From NCBI GenBank assembly GCA_018268595.1, contig JAFDWH010000026.1, positions 248,001 to 312,000 on the forward strand: a DNA stretch of 64,000 bases, read 5' to 3'. The stretch comes from Actinomycetota bacterium (GTDB lineage: Bacteria > Actinomycetota > Thermoleophilia > Solirubrobacterales > Solirubrobacteraceae). Position numbers and translations under genes: made by a program. This document shows positions 1 to 6,908 of the stretch, one piece after another. Numbering within the stretch: position 1 is the first letter of the stretch; the number at the start of each line of letters is the position of its first letter. The notes beneath the pieces were generated by a model. The model did not search any database and was not told where the DNA came from. It saw only the letters and a list, made by a program, of their open reading frames with translations.

Positions 1-1
1 G

Positions 2-358
2 GTGCGCGCCGACGTCTCGGGCGCGGAGCTGAGCCGCGCGGGCGTGCTCGCGATGGGGGAGGCGGTCGAGCGGCTCGGGCTCGCGGCGCACGGGGCGCGG
101 CACGTGCTGTTCGGTCACACGCACCGCGTCGGCCCGCGGCCGTCCGACCGCGAGCGCGAGTGGACGACGGCGTCCGGCGTCCGCCTCCACAACAGCGGCT
201 GCTGGGTCTACGAGCGCCAGTTCCTCGACGGCGTCGGCCCGTACGAGAGCCCGTACTGGCCGGGCACGGCGATCCGCGTCGAGGCGGACGGCCCGCCACG
301 CGCGCTGCGGCTGCTCGAGCGGCTCGGCGCCGCCGAGCTCAAGCGAGCCCTGGGGTGA
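2..358 (+). CDS. Metallophosphoesterase, C-terminal part (cut by window start)
   Basis: The last 118 residues of a calcineurin-like phosphoesterase. The segment VLFGHTHRVGP holds the GHTH metal-binding motif that closes this fold, and LHNSGCWVY matches the usual downstream strand. The N-terminal metal motifs (DxH, GDxxD, GNHE) lie outside the window, so substrate and true start cannot be judged; the GTG at position 2 is probably internal. Its 3' end overlaps the convergent gene that stops at 339 by 20 bases. Confidence 0.75.
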   Translation: MRADVSGAELSRAGVLAMGEAVERLGLAAHGARHVLFGHTHRVGPRPSDREREWTTASGVRLHNSGCWVYERQFLDGVGPYESPYWPGTAIRVEADGPPRALRLLERLGAAELKRALG

Positions 359-1082
359 AGCAGACGGCGTGGCAGCTCACGCCGTCGCCGATCTGCAGGT
401 CGAGCACGCCGGCGGTGTGGCGCTCGTGCTCGACGAGCGGGTAGGCGCCGGGGTGCGCGACGGCGATCTCGGCGCCGTTCGCGGTCACGCTTCCTGAGCC
501 CGACAGCACCGCCCACACACCGCCAGCCTCGTAGGGGCCGCTGTACGCGCCCGGCTGGTCCTCGGTCTGCGCCTGCAGCAGCGCGTCGGGCGCGTCCTCG
601 GGGCGCACCGGCGCGAGCGGCTCGCGCTCGATCCCGAGCAGCTCCTGGATCGCCCGCTCGGCCTCCGCGTAGCCGCCCTCGCCGACGTGGAAGTCGGCGA
701 GCCGCTGCTCGCGGTCCCACAGGTAGCGGCTCGGCCAGCCCTGGATGCCGTAGACGTCCCACAGCTCCAGCTCCGAGTCGATCAGGACGGGGAACTCGAC
801 GCCCAGACGCGCGACGGCGGCGCGCACCGCGTCGGCGTCGCGCGACACGTCGAACCCGCCGCTGTGGACGCCGACCACGCGCAGGCCCGCCTCCGCGTAG
901 CGCTCGTGCCACGCCTTCAGGTACGGCAGCGTGCGCAGCGAGTTGACGCGGCAGAAGTCCCAGAACTCGACCAGCACCGGGCGGCCGCGCTGCTGGTCCA
1001 TGCGCAGCGTCGCGACGTTCACCCACTCGGCCTGGCGCGGGAACGGCGGCGCCAGCACGTCGAAGTCTGCCGGGGGACGCAT
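339..1082 (-). CDS. DipZ/TlpA-like thioredoxin-fold protein lacking the CXXC pair
   Basis: A 247-residue protein with an N-terminal thioredoxin fold and a beta-rich C-terminal part. VEFWDFCRVNSLRTLPYLKAWHERY aligns with the DipZ-type consensus in which FWxYSCxNC is followed by LRTLPYLKAW; here both CXXC cysteines are replaced (Arg and Ser) and one Cys sits one position upstream. GIQGWPSRYL keeps the cis-Pro region. The C-terminal 90 residues (SGPYEAGGVWAVLSG to CFTPGLA) form an extra domain I cannot name. No signal peptide is evident. Start chosen at 1082 because a TACCCT hexamer lies 10 bases upstream; an in-frame ATG at 1112 would overlap the divergent gene. It probably no longer acts as a dithiol oxidoreductase; that is inference. 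Confidence 0.75.
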   Translation of the reverse strand: MRPPADFDVLAPPFPRQAEWVNVATLRMDQQRGRPVLVEFWDFCRVNSLRTLPYLKAWHERYAEAGLRVVGVHSGGFDVSRDADAVRAAVARLGVEFPVLIDSELELWDVYGIQGWPSRYLWDREQRLADFHVGEGGYAEAERAIQELLGIEREPLAPVRPEDAPDALLQAQTEDQPGAYSGPYEAGGVWAVLSGSGSVTANGAEIAVAHPGAYPLVEHERHTAGVLDLQIGDGVSCHAVCFTPGLA

Positions 1083-1092
1083 CGCGCGAGCA

Positions 1093-1102
1093 AGGGTAGC
1101 CT
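1093..1102. promoter_or_regulatory. Overlapping divergent -10 elements
   Basis: TAGCCT (1097-1102, + strand) lies 8 bases before the ATG at 1111. TACCCT (1098-1093, - strand) lies 10 bases before the ATG at 1082. The two hexamers share the central TA. No Shine-Dalgarno is seen for either gene, so both mRNAs would be leaderless. Predicted from spacing only. Confidence 0.45.
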
Positions 1103-1110
1103 TCGGGGCC

Positions 1111-1260
1111 ATGATCGTGCTCGCCCACTTCGGCCACTGGTACGTCTCGATGATCTACGCCGCGCCGGCGCTCCTGCTCGGCGGCGCGCTCAGCGTCAGC
1201 GCGCTGCGGGAGCGCCGCCGGAGAGGGCGCGAAGATCGTCCGCCAGCGCCTCGGGCGTGA
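1111..1260 (+). CDS. Small membrane protein, 49 aa
   Basis: A 49-residue product beginning MIVLAHFGHWYVSMIYAAP, with one hydrophobic segment (about residues 14-30) and a strongly basic tail (RERRRRGRED). I do not recognise a family. It is divergent from the DipZ-like gene and its last 65 bases overlap the 3' end of the SCO1 gene on the other strand. A TAGCCT hexamer 8 bases before the ATG supports a leaderless transcript. The location beside SCO1 hints at a link to membrane copper or oxidase biology, but nothing in the sequence proves it. Confidence 0.5.
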   Translation: MIVLAHFGHWYVSMIYAAPALLLGGALSVSALRERRRRGREDRPPAPRA

Positions 1261-1825
1261 GCTGGTCGGTCAGGTAGCCGACGCGCTGGCGCCCGGCGCC
1301 GTCGACGATCACCGTCGAGGCGGTGTGCTCGTACCCCTGTCCCTGCGGCTGGACCCCGTAGGCGCGCCACACCGGCGCCAACTGCGCGCGCGTGCCGACG
1401 AGGTAGCGCATGCGCCCGCGCACGTGCTGCTCGAGCAGGAAGCGCTTGACGTGCAGCGGCGTGTCGCCCTGCGGGTCGACGCTGATCGCCAGCACGGGCA
1501 CCTGTCGCGCGGGCCCGAGCTCGTCGAGCGCGCCGCGGATCTGCTGCGCGGTCAGCGGGCAGGTGTCCTGGCAGGTCGAGTACATGAACGTCACGACGAC
1601 GGTCCGCCCGCGGTACTCCCGCATCGTGGCGGTCCTGCCGTCCTGGTCGCGCAGGCGGAAGTCGGCCGCCCGCGCCTGCGGGGGACGCAGGCCGCCGTGC
1701 AGCCCGGTCGGGCCGGCCGCGCTGACGCTGCCGGCCCCGTCGCCGCCGGCCAGCACGACGGTCGCGAGCGCGGCGACGAGGGCGACGACGGCGACGACGA
1801 GCGTCAGGCGCAGGCGGGCGGGCAT
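1196..1825 (-). CDS. SCO1/SenC copper chaperone
   Basis: A 209-residue membrane-anchored thioredoxin-fold protein of the SCO1/SenC/PrrC family, which delivers copper to the CuA site of cytochrome c oxidase. An N-terminal anchor (residues 5-26) is followed by the fold, with CQDTC at Cys85 and Cys89 (CXXXC) and the third copper ligand in YEHTAS (His167). ISVDPQGDTP is a typical family stretch. The length is normal. TACCCT at 1838-1833 lies 7 bases before the ATG, suggesting a leaderless message separate from the response regulator gene ahead of it. The oxidase genes it should serve lie at 44-56 kb. Confidence 0.92.
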   Translation of the reverse strand: MPARLRLTLVVAVVALVAALATVVLAGGDGAGSVSAAGPTGLHGGLRPPQARAADFRLRDQDGRTATMREYRGRTVVVTFMYSTCQDTCPLTAQQIRGALDELGPARQVPVLAISVDPQGDTPLHVKRFLLEQHVRGRMRYLVGTRAQLAPVWRAYGVQPQGQGYEHTASTVIVDGAGRQRVGYLTDQLTPEALADDLRALSGGAPAAR

Positions 1826-1853
1826 CCGCCCAAGGGTACGACGGCCCGGCGCC

Positions 1854-2492
1854 CTACGCCTCGACGAGCCCGCGCCGGATCGCGTAGCGCACCAGCTCCA
1901 CGCGGTCGCGCATGCCGAGCTTGCGCAGCACGTTCGCGCGGTGCGACTCGACCGTCTTCTCCGAGACGTGCAGCGTCGCGGCGATCTGCGTGTTCGTGTG
2001 CGCCTCGGCGATCAGCTTGACGACCTGCTGCTCGCGCGCCGTCAGCGGCTCGTCCGGGCCCTGCGCGCCCTCCTCCATCCAGCCGCGGATCAGCGTGCGC
2101 TCCGCCGCGTTCGTGAGGAACGGCTCGCCGCGCGCGATCGCGTGCAGCGCGGTCACGAGCGCCTGGTCGGCCTCGCGCTTGAGCACGTAGCCGGCGGCGC
2201 CCGCCTTCAGCGCCTCGAACAGGTAGCGCTCGTCGTCGTGCATCGAGACGATCAGGACGTGGGTCCGCGGCAGGTGGGCGCGGATCTCGCGCGTCGCCTG
2301 CAGGCCGGTCATGCGCGGCATGCCGACGTCGAGCACGCACAGGTCCGGCTGCGTCGCGAGCGCCAGCTCGAGCGCCTCGACGCCGTCGCTCGCCTCGGCC
2401 ACGACCTCGACGTCGGGCTGGCGCTCCAGCAGCAGCCGCAGGCCGCTGCGGACGATCCCGTGGTCGTCGGCGATCAGCGTCCGCATGCGCAT
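1854..2492 (-). CDS. NarL/FixJ-family response regulator
   Basis: A 212-residue two-component output protein. The receiver domain (residues 3-120) has the acidic pair in IADDH and phospho-acceptor Asp in LCVLDVGMPRMTG, with conserved Ser/Thr (IVSMHD) and Lys (YVLKREAD). A LuxR-type HTH follows (PLTAREQQVVKLIAEAHTN to GMRDRVELVRYAI). It would bind DNA once phosphorylated by the kinase encoded just upstream; the stop and start codons overlap as TGATG. Target genes are unknown; SCO1 lies immediately downstream. Confidence 0.93.
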   Translation of the reverse strand: MRMRTLIADDHGIVRSGLRLLLERQPDVEVVAEASDGVEALELALATQPDLCVLDVGMPRMTGLQATREIRAHLPRTHVLIVSMHDDERYLFEALKAGAAGYVLKREADQALVTALHAIARGEPFLTNAAERTLIRGWMEEGAQGPDEPLTAREQQVVKLIAEAHTNTQIAATLHVSEKTVESHRANVLRKLGMRDRVELVRYAIRRGLVEA

Positions 2493-3211
2493 CAGATCGT
2501 CAGCTCGACGCGCGTGCCGGCGCCCTCTTCGGACCAGATGGACAGATGTCCGCCGGCCAGCAGCGCGCGCTCGCGCATGCCCTCGATGCCGAGCCGATCG
2601 CTCTTGCGCCGCGCGAAGCCGCTGCCGTCGTCGGAGATGCGCAGCACCGTCTTGCCGACGAACGACAGCTCGACTCTCACGCGCTGGGCGGAGGCGTGCT
2701 GGGCGATGTTCGAGAGGCCCTCCTGCGTGACGCGGTAGATCGCGAGCTGCTGCTCGGGCGAGAGCCGCGTGGGGGAGCCCTGCGGGTGGAAGGTCGCGCG
2801 GATGCCGGTCTGCTCGGTGAAGTCGCGCACCTGCGTGTGCAGCGCCGGCATCAGGCCGTGGTCGTCGAGCACGGCGGGGCGCAGGCGCCGGCTGAGCCGC
2901 AGCAGCTCCTCCATCGCCTGCCCGGCGAGCCGCTTCGTGTCGCGCAGCTCGTCCTGCAGCGCCGGCGGCGCCTCCTGGATCGTCGCCTCGAGCCGCAGCA
3001 GGATCGCCGTCAGCGCCTGGTTGACCTCGTCGTGGAGGTCCTGCGCGAGGCGCTGGCGCTCCTGCTCCTGCGCGCGGATGGCCGCCGCGCCGGCGGCGCG
3101 GCGCTCGGCCGCCATGCGCGTGCGCATCTGCTCGATGGAGGTGTGCTCCTGCGCGAGCTCCGCGATCTGGCGGCGCAGCAGCAGGCGTGCAAGCGGCGAA
3201 GGGTTGCGCAT
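2492..3211 (-). CDS. NarL-type sensor histidine kinase, soluble
   Basis: A 239-residue kinase of the HPK7 (HisKA_3) class. A coiled N-terminus (IAELAQEHTSIEQMRTRMAAERR) leads to the H box RLAQDLHDEVNQAL, then the HATPase domain with YRVTQEGLSNIAQHA (N box) and ISDDGSGF (G box). No transmembrane or recognisable sensor domain is present, so the signal must be cytoplasmic or come from a partner. Start chosen at 3211; an in-frame ATG at 3262 would add 17 residues, and neither has a Shine-Dalgarno. It is translationally coupled to the response regulator and is divergent from the sulfur module. Confidence 0.88.
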   Translation of the reverse strand: MRNPSPLARLLLRRQIAELAQEHTSIEQMRTRMAAERRAAGAAAIRAQEQERQRLAQDLHDEVNQALTAILLRLEATIQEAPPALQDELRDTKRLAGQAMEELLRLSRRLRPAVLDDHGLMPALHTQVRDFTEQTGIRATFHPQGSPTRLSPEQQLAIYRVTQEGLSNIAQHASAQRVRVELSFVGKTVLRISDDGSGFARRKSDRLGIEGMRERALLAGGHLSIWSEEGAGTRVELTI

Positions 3212-3330
3212 GGTCGACGGTCCGGTCCGGACGGCATCGGCTCGCGGTGAGCCGAAGCGCATCGGGTCTGCACCCGATATCGGCGGGTACACCGGATCTC
3301 GCGAGCGTGCGCGGCCGCTTGCGGACACGC

Positions 3331-3345
3331 TATCCTTTCTGAAGT
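3331..3345 (+). promoter_or_regulatory. -10 element fused to ACTT-N4-AAGT-type operator (moeZ-like gene)
   Basis: TATCCT (3331-3336) is a -10 hexamer and its end forms the left arm of ATCCTT-TCTG-AAGTCA. The same arrangement, with the arm in the same register relative to the -10, occurs before cysM (5262) and trxB (58684). No TTGACA-like -35 is seen. The gene itself has a GAGGAG Shine-Dalgarno at 3366, so this message has a leader of about 40 bases. Confidence 0.6.
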
Positions 3346-3380
3346 CACGAAAGCCGACCCCCTTTGAGGAGTTTTCCCGA

Positions 3381-4562
3381 ATGAGCCCGTCCGGCGCGGA
3401 GCTGCTCCGCCAAGTCAAGAGCCAGATCGAAGAGGTCGATCCCGCGGTCGTCGCCGAGCATCTCGGGAACGGCATGGTGCTCGTCGACGTGCGCGAGACG
3501 GACGAGTTCGGCGTCGCGCACATCCCCGGCGCAAAGCACGTGCCGAAGTCCTACCTGGAGACGCGCATCGAGGCCGCCGCGCCCGACAAGGACGCGTGGG
3601 TCGTCCTCTACTGCGCCTCCGGCAACCGCTCGGCGTGGGCGGCGCGCACGCTGACCGAGGACCTCGACTACAAGAGAGTCGCCTCGATGACGGGCGGGAT
3701 CGCGCTGTGGAAGGACCGCGGCTACGAGGTCGCGACCCCGAAGGCGCTCACCGCCGAGCAGCGCGACCGCTACTCGCGCCACCTGCTGATGGACGAGGTC
3801 GGCGTCGAGGGTCAGATCAAGCTGCTCGAGTCGAGAGTGCTGCTGCTGGGCGCCGGCGGGCTCGGCGCCCCGACCGCGCTCTACCTTGCGGCGGCCGGCG
3901 TCGGCACGCTCGGGATCGTCGACAACGACGTGGTGGACCTCTCCAACCTGCAGCGCCAGGTGATCCACACGCAGGACCGCGTCGGCGTGCCGAAGGTCGA
4001 CTCGGCCGAGCAGACGATCGCGAACCTGAACTCCGACGTGAAGGTCGTCAAGTACCCGGTCCGCATCGACGCCTCCAACATCATGGAGATCATCGAGGGC
4101 TACGACGTGATCGTCGACGGGCTCGACAACTTCCCGACGCGCTACCTGCTCAACGACGCCTCGGTGCGGCTGAGAATCCCGGTCGTGTCGGCCTCGATCC
4201 TCGGCTTCGACGGTCAGCTGTCGGTCTTCGCGCCGTACGAAGGGCCGTGCTACCGCTGCCTCTACCCGACGCCGCCGCCGGCCGAGCTGGCGCCGTCCTG
4301 CGGCGCGAACGGCGTGCTCGGCGTGCTGCCGGGGACGATGGGCCTGCTGCAGGCGACCGAGGTCGTGAAGCTGATCCTCGGCGAGGGCGAGCCGCTGATC
4401 GGGCGCCTGCTGCTGTACGAGGCGCTCGGTGCGACGTTCACCGAGCTGAAGGTGCGCCGCGACCCCGACTGCCCGATCTGCTCGCGCGAGCCGGAGTCGA
4501 TCTCCGACGACGAGATGGGCGTGTTCCCCGACTACGAGGCGTTCTGCGCCGCGGCGGGCTAG
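3381..4562 (+). CDS. Rhodanese-ThiF/MoeB sulfur-carrier activating enzyme (MoeZ-like, inverted domain order)
   Basis: A 393-residue enzyme expected to adenylate the C-terminal glycine of a ubiquitin-like sulfur carrier and convert it to a thiocarboxylate. Residues 15-120 are a rhodanese domain with active-site loop CASGNRS (Cys78). Residues 125-393 are an E1-like ThiF/MoeB domain with GAGGLG (157-162), DNDVVDLSNLQRQ, and zinc cysteines Cys290/Cys293 and Cys364/Cys367. Known MoeZ proteins carry the rhodanese at the C-terminus; here it comes first. ATG 3381 has a GAGGAG Shine-Dalgarno. Its TAG stop is followed after 12 bases by cysO, its likely substrate, and cysM and the JAMM protease lie just beyond. 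Confidence 0.9.
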   Translation: MSPSGAELLRQVKSQIEEVDPAVVAEHLGNGMVLVDVRETDEFGVAHIPGAKHVPKSYLETRIEAAAPDKDAWVVLYCASGNRSAWAARTLTEDLDYKRVASMTGGIALWKDRGYEVATPKALTAEQRDRYSRHLLMDEVGVEGQIKLLESRVLLLGAGGLGAPTALYLAAAGVGTLGIVDNDVVDLSNLQRQVIHTQDRVGVPKVDSAEQTIANLNSDVKVVKYPVRIDASNIMEIIEGYDVIVDGLDNFPTRYLLNDASVRLRIPVVSASILGFDGQLSVFAPYEGPCYRCLYPTPPPAELAPSCGANGVLGVLPGTMGLLQATEVVKLILGEGEPLIGRLLLYEALGATFTELKVRRDPDCPICSREPESISDDEMGVFPDYEAFCAAAG

Positions 4563-4574
4563 GGTTCCGCTCCT

Positions 4575-4853
4575 ATGGCTACCGTCAAGATCCCACCGGT
4601 CCTGCGCGCGTCCGTCGGCGGCGAGAAGGAAGTCGCCGCCGACGGCGCCTCCGTCGGCGAGGTGCTCAACGCGCTCGCCGCGGCGCACCCGCAGACGCAG
4701 ACGCAGCTGTTCTCATCCGAGGGCGAGCTGAACCGCTACGTGAACGTCTACCTCAACGACGAGGACGTGCGCGTGCTCGACGGCCTGCAGACGGCCGTCG
4801 GCGAGGGCGACACGCTGGTCATCCTGCCGGCGATGGCCGGCGGCTCCCGCTAA
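4575..4853 (+). CDS. cysO: CysO-type ubiquitin-like sulfur carrier
   Basis: A 92-residue MoaD/ThiS-fold protein. The stretch RYVNVYLNDEDVRVLDGLQTAV and ILPAMAGG closely resemble mycobacterial CysO, which carries sulfide as a thiocarboxylate to O-phosphoserine on CysM. The diglycine is residues 89-90, but the protein continues with Ser-Arg, so the glycine cannot be adenylated until two residues are removed; the JAMM protease gene at 6508 is an obvious candidate. Initiation appears leaderless: TAGGGT (4560-4565), whose TAG is the stop of the preceding gene, lies 9 bases before the ATG. Its stop overlaps the end of the convergent XRE gene by 4 bases. Confidence 0.9.
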   Translation: MATVKIPPVLRASVGGEKEVAADGASVGEVLNALAAAHPQTQTQLFSSEGELNRYVNVYLNDEDVRVLDGLQTAVGEGDTLVILPAMAGGSR

Positions 4854-5101
4854 CGCTCGGCGGCGTCGAACGCGTCCGCGATCTCGCGGAAGAACTCGCC
4901 GAGCTGCATGTCGAGCCCGCCTGCGAGCGCGACCATCGATTCCAGCTTGGGGTCGAGCTCGCCCCGCTCCGCCTGACCGGGGTACTTGTGCCCGAGCTTG
5001 CCGGCGCGGGCGACGTCCTCCTGCGTGAGCCGCCGTGCGCGCCGCATCTGTCGTACCGCCGACGCGAAGATGCGGCGCTCTCTCTCGGCGGGCGGCGGCA
5101 C
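4850..5101 (-). CDS. Small XRE-family DNA-binding regulator
   Basis: An 83-residue protein consisting almost only of a Cro/C1-type HTH: RRLTQEDVARAGKLGHKYPGQAERG, then LDPKLESMVALAGGLDMQLGEFF. It starts with GTG at 5101 and lies inside the cysteine module, convergent with cysO and divergent from cysM. A compact dimeric repressor of this type would suit a short palindrome such as the ACTT-N4-AAGT boxes at 3331, 5262 and 58684, making it a candidate regulator of the module; that is inference. A separate palindrome at 5137 lies in its own upstream region. Confidence 0.8.
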   Translation of the reverse strand: MPPPAERERRIFASAVRQMRRARRLTQEDVARAGKLGHKYPGQAERGELDPKLESMVALAGGLDMQLGEFFREIADAFDAAER

Positions 5102-5136
5102 CTCCGAGACTCTTCTGACGAGCGGGTCAGAAATAC

Positions 5137-5151
5137 ACCCCTTGCAGGGGT
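5137..5151. promoter_or_regulatory. 15-bp palindrome upstream of the XRE gene
   Basis: ACCCCT-TGC-AGGGGT is a perfect inverted repeat in the AT-richer gap between the XRE gene and cysM (5102-5277). It lies about 36 bases before the GTG of the XRE gene and about 130 before cysM. It could be an autoregulatory operator or a short hairpin; no T tract follows. Confidence 0.4.
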
Positions 5152-5261
5152 TATTTTGAGTTGTATAAGGGGCTAAGTGGGGTTTAGAAGGGTGGTGTTG
5201 CCACTCGGGTCGTGTGCGATGGCGCGTCCCGGCCGACGCTGCTAGCTGAGCGAGGCCTCGC

Positions 5262-5277
5262 TACACTTCGTGAAGTT
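5262..5277 (+). promoter_or_regulatory. -10 element fused to ACTT-N4-AAGT operator (cysM)
   Basis: TACACT (5262-5267) overlaps the left arm of ACTT-CGTG-AAGT (5265-5276). The cysM ATG follows the -10 by 10 bases, which implies a leaderless mRNA whose start is covered by the box. Same register as the boxes at 3331 and 58684. Confidence 0.6.
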
Positions 5278-6249
5278 ATGGACGGGGAGCGCCTGCGCAA
5301 CAGACCCTGCGGGGGTCGCTACGGGGACCTCGTGCAGGCGATCGGCAACACGCCGCTCGTCGAGCTCAAGCGGCTCTCGCCGAAGCCCGGCGTGCGCATC
5401 TGGGCCAAGCTCGAGTCGCGCAACCCGACCGGCTCCGTCAAGGACCGCGTCGCACGCTCGCTGATCGAGGACGCGGAGGAGAAGGGCGCGATCAGACCCG
5501 GCCAGACGATCCTCGAGCCGACGTCGGGCAACACCGGCATCTCGCTCGCGATGATCTGCAAGCGCAAGGGCTATCCGCTCAAGGTCGTGATGCCGGACAA
5601 CGTCACGCAGGAGCGCACGCAGCTGCTGCAGATGTACGGCGCCGAGATCGTCTACTCCGACGGCTCGAAGGGCTCCAACGGCGCCGTCGAGCTGGCGCTG
5701 GAGATGGCCGCCGCCGACTCCTCGTACTACATGCCCTACCAGTACGGGAACGTCGCGAACCCGCTCGCGCACTACAACGGCACGGCGCTGGAGATCCTCG
5801 AGGAGCTGGACGAGATCTCCGCCTTCGTCGCCGGCCTCGGCACCGGCGGCACGCTGATGGGCAACGGCAGACGCTTCAAGGAGGAGCTGGGCGACGCGGT
5901 GAAGATCGTCGCCGCCGAGCCGATGCAGGGCGAGCCGGTGCAGGGCCTGCGCTCGCTCGACGACGGCTTCATCCCGCCGATCATCGATCTGTCGCTGCTC
6001 GACCGCAAGATCTTCGTCACGAACCGCGACGCGATCCTGTGGACCCGCAAGCTGCTCGACGAGGAGGGCCTGTTCGCGGGCGTCTCGACGGGCGCGATCG
6101 CACGCGTCGCGGTGCGGATCGCGAACGAGCTGGACGAGGGCAACGTCGTCTTCATCGTCGCGGACGACGGCTGGAAGTACCTCTCGTCCGGGATCTACAC
6201 GCTGCCGGTCGACGAGGTCGAGAACCTCGACTCGACCGTTTGGTGGTAG
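5278..6249 (+). CDS. cysM: CysM, CysO-dependent cysteine synthase
   Basis: A 323-residue PLP enzyme. IWAKLESRNPTGSVKDR carries the PLP lysine (Lys55), TSGNTGISLA binds the substrate carboxylate, and GLGTGGTLMGNGR binds the PLP phosphate. It is closest to mycobacterial CysM, sharing LLQMYGAEIVYSDGSKGSN and the C-terminal DDGWKYLSSGIYT, which in that enzyme belongs to the CysO-using type that accepts O-phosphoserine. With CysO and a JAMM hydrolase in the same locus, it should form the CysO-cysteine adduct. ATG 5278 is chosen because the promoter box sits directly in front; the upstream in-frame ATG at 5212 precedes that promoter. Confidence 0.92.
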   Translation: MDGERLRNRPCGGRYGDLVQAIGNTPLVELKRLSPKPGVRIWAKLESRNPTGSVKDRVARSLIEDAEEKGAIRPGQTILEPTSGNTGISLAMICKRKGYPLKVVMPDNVTQERTQLLQMYGAEIVYSDGSKGSNGAVELALEMAAADSSYYMPYQYGNVANPLAHYNGTALEILEELDEISAFVAGLGTGGTLMGNGRRFKEELGDAVKIVAAEPMQGEPVQGLRSLDDGFIPPIIDLSLLDRKIFVTNRDAILWTRKLLDEEGLFAGVSTGAIARVAVRIANELDEGNVVFIVADDGWKYLSSGIYTLPVDEVENLDSTVWW

Positions 6250-6294
6250 CCGCTACCATCGGCTGACCCCACCCGCAAGGAACGGAGCCTCTCG

Positions 6295-6498
6295 ATGTTC
6301 TCCCAGATCGGACCGATGGAGATCGTCCTGGTCCTCGTGATCGCCCTCCTGGTCCTCGGCCCGAAGCGCCTCCCCGAGGCCGGCCGCTCGATCGGCAAGG
6401 GCATGCGCGAGTTCAAGGACTCGATCGCCGGCATCAACAAGGACGAGGACGAGCCGCAGCAGGACCTCACCGCCGCGCGCGAGCGCGAGGCCGCCTAG
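6295..6498 (+). CDS. tatA: TatA/TatE twin-arginine translocase subunit
   Basis: A 67-residue protein with the TatA layout: short periplasmic N-terminus, one membrane helix (IVLVLVIALLVLG, residues 10-22), hinge FGPKRLP-like sequence (here LGPKRLPEAGRSIGKG), an amphipathic helix and a charged tail. It would polymerise into the Tat pore for folded proteins. Position 6254-6259 (TACCAT) may be a -10 and AAGGA at 6279 a Shine-Dalgarno, so it has its own leader. No tatB or tatC is nearby. Its place between cysM and the JAMM protease is unusual. Confidence 0.93.
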   Translation: MFSQIGPMEIVLVLVIALLVLGPKRLPEAGRSIGKGMREFKDSIAGINKDEDEPQQDLTAAREREAA

Positions 6499-6507
6499 CC
6501 GACGCGC

Positions 6508-6906
6508 ATGCGCATCGCCCGCGAGCTGTACGACCAGATCGTCGCGCACGCTCGCGCCGAGGCGCCGAACGAGTGCTGCGGCGTCGTCGCGACGAACGGC
6601 GACGGAAGCGCGCGGCGGGTCTTCGCGGCGACGAACAAGTTCGCCAGCCCGCTGCGCTTCGAGATCGACGGACCGGACCTGATCCGGATCATCGACGCGA
6701 TCGACGACGAGCAGCTCGAGCTCGGCGCGATCTACCACTCGCACACGCGCACCGCCCCGGAGCCGTCGCAGACGGACGTGAACCACGCCGCCGCGTGGCC
6801 CGGCGCGCTGTGGATCATCGTCGGGCTCGCCGGCGAGCAGCCCGACGTGCGCACGTGGGCGATCGAGGACGGCCGCGTCGCGCAGGTGGAGCTGATCGTC
6901 GAGTAG
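6508..6906 (+). CDS. mec: Mec-type JAMM zinc metalloprotease
   Basis: A 132-residue single-domain JAMM/MPN+ hydrolase. The catalytic Glu is in APNECCGVV (Glu22), and the zinc site is HSHTRTAPEPSQTD (His77, His79, Ser87, Asp90). Mycobacterial Mec releases cysteine from the CysO-cysteine adduct. Because CysO here ends in Gly-Gly-Ser-Arg, the same enzyme may also trim the precursor, as a JAMM protein does for QbsE in Pseudomonas; that second role is inference. It follows tatA by 9 bases and is followed after 2 bases by the zinc-ribbon gene, so the three are probably co-transcribed. Confidence 0.92.
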   Translation: MRIARELYDQIVAHARAEAPNECCGVVATNGDGSARRVFAATNKFASPLRFEIDGPDLIRIIDAIDDEQLELGAIYHSHTRTAPEPSQTDVNHAAAWPGALWIIVGLAGEQPDVRTWAIEDGRVAQVELIVE

Positions 6907-6908
6907 GC

